From: Acidobacteriota bacterium
GTDB lineage: Bacteria; Acidobacteriota; Terriglobia; Bryobacterales; Bryobacteraceae
Length of the DNA stretch: 12,034 nucleotides
Assembly (NCBI GenBank): GCA_003223065.1
Contig: QHXU01000084.1
Location: forward strand, 4,380 to 16,413
Direction: 5' to 3'
The translations under genes were made by a program, and so were the position numbers. Positions 9,066 through 12,034 of this stretch are shown here, piece after piece. How positions within the stretch are numbered: position 1 is the first letter of the stretch; every line of letters starts with the position of its first letter. The notes beneath the pieces are model-generated. The model made no database searches and was not told the DNA's origin. It saw nothing but the letters and a program-made list of their open reading frames with translations.

Positions 9066-9561
9066 TGATTGCAGCTAAGGACCGCGGTCGCAGAGTTCGC
9101 AACATACTGCAAAGCTCAACGTCTCCATATTACGCTCTGTTTTTTGTGTCGGGATTCCCGGCTTTGATTTATCAGATCGTCTGGCAGCGCGCCCTTTTTA
9201 CCTTTTACGGCGTCAACATTGAATCAGTTACGGTCATCGTAACGGCATTCATGCTGGGGCTCGGTTTCGGAAGCCTCGCGGGCGGCACACTCTCGAAACT
9301 GGAACGCCTGCCGTTGTTACCGGTGTTTGGGGCGATCGAAATCGGGATCGGACTTTTTGGCGTTTTTTCGCTTTCCCTGTTTCATCGCGTTGCGCTAGTT
9401 TCGGCGGGCGCCGTGTACGACGGGCGGTCGACACGCTAGGCACTCCTGGCGCCAGTGAGGACCTGAGCATGGAGTTGGGCGACAGCCTGCGGGAGCGCTG
9501 GAAAGGGATGCGGCTGATCACCGACGACAACATGGGAAGCGAATGGCCGGTTATGCGCTAA
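9065..9561 (+). pseudogene. Internally deleted fused MFS/spermidine-synthase-like membrane protein
   Basis: An ATG at 9065, overlapping the mmsA stop, opens a 124-aa reading frame to the TAG at 9437-9439. Its N-terminus (YYALFFVSGFPALIYQIVWQ, then GVNIESVTVIVTAFMLGLGFGS, GAIEIGIGLFGVFS) contains three hydrophobic segments typical of the large membrane proteins fused to spermidine-synthase-like domains, which usually run to 500 residues or more. The frame ends shortly after the third helix. In the next frame, about 9427-9561, the sequence reads DTLGTPGASEDLSMELGDS then RLITDDNMGSEW and stops at TAA (9559-9561); the TDDN-MG-EW ending looks like the natural C-terminus of such a protein. I infer one gene that lost its middle and shifted frame, with the junction near 9405-9430. 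A truncated but expressed 124-aa membrane protein is possible. The C-terminal match rests on pattern memory only. Confidence 0.6.
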
Positions 9562-9599
9562 GGCTCTTCAAGAGAACTATCTGATGTCTTGCAGCACTC

Positions 9600-9875
9600 T
9601 CAAATAAACGCCATCGTCTTGATACCCGAAACATCAAACCGCTTCCGGCATCGCATATTCTTGCAGACCGCCTTATCATCGATAAGGACCATGTAGCTCT
9701 GGAATTTGGCAAAACGGGCGCGATCGCGCTCGTCCCCGCCGTTAAGGCGGTCGATCTTTTTGCGAACCATCCAGCGCAGCTCGTACGTGTCCGAAGTGTG
9801 ACAAAACGGGCAATTCAACGACGCAGGCTTGGTGGTCTGCGACTCGCGGTAGAAGGCTCTTTCCTCGAGGGCCAT
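9600..9875 (-). CDS. Small zinc-ribbon-like protein of unknown function, coupled to the aminotransferase
   Basis: This 91-aa protein reads from ATG (9873-9875) to TGA (9600-9602) on the minus strand. It has Cys22-x2-Cys25 (NCPFCHTSD) and Cys71-x4-Cys76 (AVCKNMRCRKRF), a spacing that suggests one four-cysteine zinc site, separated by a charged, Arg/Lys-rich middle (about 38-58) and a short hydrophobic strand (YMVLIDD). No signal peptide or membrane segment is seen, so it is probably cytoplasmic. Its start shares one base with the aminotransferase stop (TAATG), and no strong Shine-Dalgarno sequence is visible, which implies translation coupled to the upstream gene. I do not recognise the family. 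A nucleic-acid-binding or regulatory role is conceivable from the fold type but is not shown. It converges on the pseudogene, from which it is separated by 38 bp. Confidence 0.7.
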   Translation of the reverse strand: MALEERAFYRESQTTKPASLNCPFCHTSDTYELRWMVRKKIDRLNGGDERDRARFAKFQSYMVLIDDKAVCKNMRCRKRFDVSGIKTMAFI

Positions 9876-11191
9876 TAGTGGGCGGCGCCCGCCATGCGAG
9901 CCTGCGTTACCTGTTGCAGACTGGCATCCAGGCGCAGCGCGAACTCATCGACATCGCTCTTGGAGATATTCAGCGGCGGACTGATGCGGATTACGTTTCC
10001 GTAGGTGCCGCCTTTGCCAATCAGCACGCGGTTGCCGCGGGTAGACTCCATCAGCGCGAGCGTGGCATCCGCTGCCGGTTTCCTCGATTCCCGGTCTTCC
10101 ACCAGCTCCAGCGCCTGCAGGAGCCCCATGCCGCGCACGTCGCCGATCAGAGAATACTTCGCCTTGAGTTCCTCAAGCTTGCCGCGCAGGTAGGCGCCGG
10201 TTTCAGCGGCATTGATCATGAGCTTGTTCTCGTCGATGAAGTCGATGACGGCCTTGGCCTGCGTAGCGGTGACCGGATTGCCGCCGAAGGTGGAGATGGT
10301 CGATCCTTTCAACGCATCCGCGACATCGGGCCGCGCCACTGTTAAGCCTACAGGGGAGCCGTTTCCGAGACTCTTGGCGCTGGTGATGATGTCCGGCATG
10401 ACGCCCCATTGCTCGATGCCGAACCACTTTCCGCCAGTACGGCCCCATCCGGTCTGGACTTCATCGCTGATGAAGAGGCCGCCGGATTTTCGTACGATGC
10501 CGGCAATAATCTCGAAATACTCCTTGGGCGGCGTGATAAATCCGCCGACGCCCTGGATCGGCTCGGCGATGAACGCGGCGATGCGCCCAGAGGTCGAAGT
10601 GCGGATCATCTCCTCGAGATCGCGTGCACAGCGGACATTGCAGGAAGGATAGGTCAAGCCGAGCGGGCAGCGGTAGCAGTAGGCGCTTAGGGCATGGACG
10701 AAACCGGACGGAGCCGCGCCGCCAAGACGCCATGAAGATTGACCGCTCGCGGCCATCGCCACCCCTGAACGGCCGTGATAGCTGTGACGGAGCGCGACGA
10801 TCTCATGCGAGCCGGTGTAGCATCGCGCGGTTACAAACGCGGTCTCATTCGCTTCAGTCCCGCTGTTGGTGAAGAAGCTCTTGGTGAGCTTGCCGCCCGG
10901 CGCAATCTCGGCGATGCGCTTGGCCAGCGCCGCTTGCGGCTCATTCGCGAAGACCGTCGAGGCGTGCTGCAGCTTGTCGATCTGCTCGTGGACCTTGCGG
11001 TTCACCGTGTCGTTGCAGTGCCCCACACTGATTGTGACGATGCCCCCGAAGAAGTCCAGAAACTGGTTCCCGTCGGCGTCCCAGACAAACTGGTCCTTCG
11101 CACGCGTTACCACCAGCGGCTCCTTGTAGTAGTGGAAGACGCTCGGAAACAGGTACTGCTGATTGGCAAGAATGATTTCTTGTTTAGTCAT
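9875..11191 (-). CDS. Class III PLP aminotransferase, AGXT2-like, probable beta-alanine/beta-aminoisobutyrate aminotransferase
   Basis: This 438-aa fold-type I, class III aminotransferase shows NSGTEANE (109-116, phosphate-binding region), HSYHGR (136-141), EPIQGVGG (210-217), ISDEVQTGWGRTG (241-253, with Asp243 contacting the pyridine ring) and SAKSLGNG with the PLP-binding Lys273. The overall pattern matches alanine-glyoxylate aminotransferase 2 and related bacterial enzymes that use beta-alanine, beta-aminoisobutyrate or 4-aminobutyrate. A four-cysteine stretch, CYRCPLGLTYPSCNVRC (172-188), is inserted before the catalytic region. With the pyrimidine operon next door the most sensible role is conversion of beta-alanine to malonate semialdehyde (the MmsA substrate), but this is inferred and the gene lies on the opposite strand. 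Start ATG (11189-11191) is preceded on the minus strand by GGAG 9 nt away. It is followed directly by the zinc-ribbon gene. Confidence 0.88.
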   Translation of the reverse strand: MTKQEIILANQQYLFPSVFHYYKEPLVVTRAKDQFVWDADGNQFLDFFGGIVTISVGHCNDTVNRKVHEQIDKLQHASTVFANEPQAALAKRIAEIAPGGKLTKSFFTNSGTEANETAFVTARCYTGSHEIVALRHSYHGRSGVAMAASGQSSWRLGGAAPSGFVHALSAYCYRCPLGLTYPSCNVRCARDLEEMIRTSTSGRIAAFIAEPIQGVGGFITPPKEYFEIIAGIVRKSGGLFISDEVQTGWGRTGGKWFGIEQWGVMPDIITSAKSLGNGSPVGLTVARPDVADALKGSTISTFGGNPVTATQAKAVIDFIDENKLMINAAETGAYLRGKLEELKAKYSLIGDVRGMGLLQALELVEDRESRKPAADATLALMESTRGNRVLIGKGGTYGNVIRISPPLNISKSDVDEFALRLDASLQQVTQARMAGAAH

Positions 11192-11209
11192 CGTGGGCTC
11201 CGGACCCCC

Positions 11210-11241
11210 TTTATATCACAGCGGGCGCGGCACTGCGTAAA
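11210..11241 (-). promoter_or_regulatory. Possible promoter of the aminotransferase gene
   Basis: Reading the minus strand, TTTACG (11241-11236) is followed by TGATATAAA; TATAAA (11215-11210) matches the -10 consensus at five of six positions but at a long 20-bp spacing, while GATATA (11217-11212) has 18-bp spacing but a poorer match. It lies in the 111-bp divergent gap before the metalloprotease gene. No copy of the 17-bp palindrome from the pyrimidine operon is found here. Confidence 0.25.
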
Positions 11242-11302
11242 CTAATGGGTATGTTGTGCCGCGCAGAGTCGCTTGGCCAGGCCCTGAAGGTCGCCGGGTA
11301 AC

Positions 11303-11650
11303 GTGCGCCCCCGCGATTTCGACAAGCTGGTTGCCCGAGCCCTTCGCCGCATTCCCGCACGATTTCGAAAGCGCCTCGAGAACATCGTCATTGTGGTGGA
11401 GAGAGAGCCGCCGCGGCCGGGCCTGTTGGGCCTGTATCAAGGCCGTCCCCTTACCGAGCGGAGCGTCAGTGAAGGATTTCGCATGCCGGACCAGATCACG
11501 ATTTACCAAGGTCCGCATGAGCGCATGGCGCGCAGCGAAACCCATCTCGAGCAGGAGGTGGCCGACACGGTGTGGCACGAGATCGCGCATTATTTCGGCA
11601 TGGATGAGGCGCGCGTGCGGCGCGCGGAGCGAAGGCGCGACCGTCTGTGA
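11303..11650 (+). CDS. Small zincin-type metallopeptidase family protein (DUF1025/Zincin_1-like)
   Basis: This 115-aa protein starts with GTG at 11303 and has the zinc-binding signature HEIAHYFGMDE at 92-102, an HExxHxxGxxD motif with His92, Glu93, His96 and likely Asp101 as the third ligand. Upstream IVIVVEREPP, LGLYQGRPLTER and PDQITIYQGP are the usual conserved strands of the DUF1025/minimal zincin family, whose length (about 115-140 aa) it fits. An in-frame TGA at 11285-11287 rules out an earlier start; GAAGG (11286-11290) is a weak and distant ribosome site. No signal peptide is visible, so it is probably cytoplasmic. The physiological substrate of this family is unknown, and peptidase activity has not been generally shown. 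The stop overlaps the start of the ThiE-like gene by 4 bp (GTGA), suggesting co-expression. Confidence 0.85.
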   Translation: MRPRDFDKLVARALRRIPARFRKRLENIVIVVEREPPRPGLLGLYQGRPLTERSVSEGFRMPDQITIYQGPHERMARSETHLEQEVADTVWHEIAHYFGMDEARVRRAERRRDRL

Positions 11651-12034
11651 TCCGCTGCTACATCACGGACCGCCACGGAACGGGCTCGCTTCTGGATGCG
11701 ATCGCCCGGAACCTGGCCAACGCCGTCGATTGGATCCAAATTCGCGAGAAAGATCTGCATCCGAGCGATTTGCTCAATTTAGTGCAGTCCGCGCTTGCCC
11801 TGCCGAATCCAGCCGGGACGAAGATTCTTGTGAATGGCCGCGTGGACGTCGCTATGGCTGCCGGTGCCGCGGGCGTGCATCTTCCGGCGGGCTCGATTGC
11901 CCCGCGAACGTGGCGGGCGATTGCGCCACACGGTTTTCTGATTGGAGTCTCGTGTCACACCATCGAAGAAGTCCGCGAGGCCGACGCAGAAGGCGCGGAT
12001 TATGTTCTGTTCGGTCCAGTGTTCCCGCCGCTCT
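11647..12034 (+). CDS. thiE: ThiE/TenI-family protein (thiamine phosphate synthase-like), 3' end outside window
   Basis: The visible 129 residues read as a TIM-barrel ThiE/TenI protein: CYITDRH (4-10), WIQIREKDL (29-37), NGRVDVAMAAGAAGVHLP (63-80), GVSCHT (100-105) and ADYVLFGPVFPP (117-128). ThiE joins hydroxymethylpyrimidine pyrophosphate and thiazole phosphate to thiamine phosphate; TenI is a thiazole tautomerase of the same fold. Where ThiE normally has N/D-D-R and a Gln-Glu-Asp after GVHLG, this protein has Asn-Gly-Arg and Pro-Ala-Gly-Ser, so the two usual Mg-binding aspartates appear to be missing. The GTG at 11647 overlaps the upstream stop as GTGA, and no ATG lies nearby in frame before the conserved first strand. 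The gene runs off the right edge. The symbol is provisional; a TenI-like enzyme is the main alternative. Confidence 0.75.
   Translation, partial: MIRCYITDRHGTGSLLDAIARNLANAVDWIQIREKDLHPSDLLNLVQSALALPNPAGTKILVNGRVDVAMAAGAAGVHLPAGSIAPRTWRAIAPHGFLIGVSCHTIEEVREADAEGADYVLFGPVFPPL

Noticed and set aside
9562..9599. CTCTT-C-AAGAG symmetry between the convergent genes as a bidirectional terminator
   Set aside because: The single-base centre cannot form a hairpin loop with a full stem, and no flanking T-run is present.
11251..11301. 16-codon open frame before the zincin gene as a leader peptide
   Set aside because: It has no Shine-Dalgarno sequence and no run of regulatory codons. It ends just before the GTG start, which could be coupling but is unsupported.

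Overview
The window is high-GC, gene-dense bacterial chromosomal DNA (estimated by eye at a little over 60% G+C) with short gaps and many start/stop overlaps. No 16S rRNA, tRNA or other lineage marker is present. The style of the proteins (soil-type GH57 hydrolase, fused MFS/spermidine-synthase-like protein, class III aminotransferase of the AGXT2 type) suggests Acidobacteriota or a similar soil bacterium. That assignment is an inference, not a demonstration.

Layout: (1) 1-854, the 3' end of a GH57-type glycoside hydrolase. (2) 958-1149, a 63-aa DUF2892/YgaP-type membrane protein. (3) 1150-1347, a non-coding stretch with a candidate -10 element and an adjoining 17-bp near-palindrome just before the next operon. 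(4) 1348-9065, a six-gene operon on the + strand: beta-ureidopropionase, preT, preA, dihydropyrimidinase (hydA), an NCS1 nucleobase/hydantoin-type permease and (methyl)malonate-semialdehyde dehydrogenase (mmsA). Spacing is 4 bp at the first junction; the rest overlap by 8, 7, 10 and 4 bp. (5) 9065-9561, the decayed remnant of a fused MFS/spermidine-synthase-like gene whose two ends survive in different frames. (6) 9600-11191 on the - strand, an AGXT2-like class III aminotransferase followed by a 91-aa zinc-ribbon-like protein, coupled through TAATG. (7) 11303-end on the + strand, a small DUF1025-type zincin overlapping a truncated ThiE/TenI-family gene.

The central genes make up a near-complete reductive pyrimidine catabolic route. 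The NCS1 permease imports a pyrimidine or related ring compound. PreT/PreA reduces uracil or thymine to the dihydro form. HydA opens the ring to N-carbamoyl-beta-alanine (or the beta-aminoisobutyrate analogue). The nitrilase-fold amidohydrolase releases CO2, NH3 and the beta-amino acid. The aminotransferase on the opposite strand probably converts this to (methyl)malonate semialdehyde, and MmsA turns that into acetyl-CoA or propionyl-CoA. The pathway is known. The points worth a second look are the candidate operator, a long insertion between the two [4Fe-4S] motifs of PreA, the zinc-ribbon partner of the aminotransferase, the internally deleted pseudogene, and a ThiE-like protein apparently lacking the usual Mg-binding aspartates. 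I saw no CRISPR array, insertion sequence, phage gene or RNA gene.
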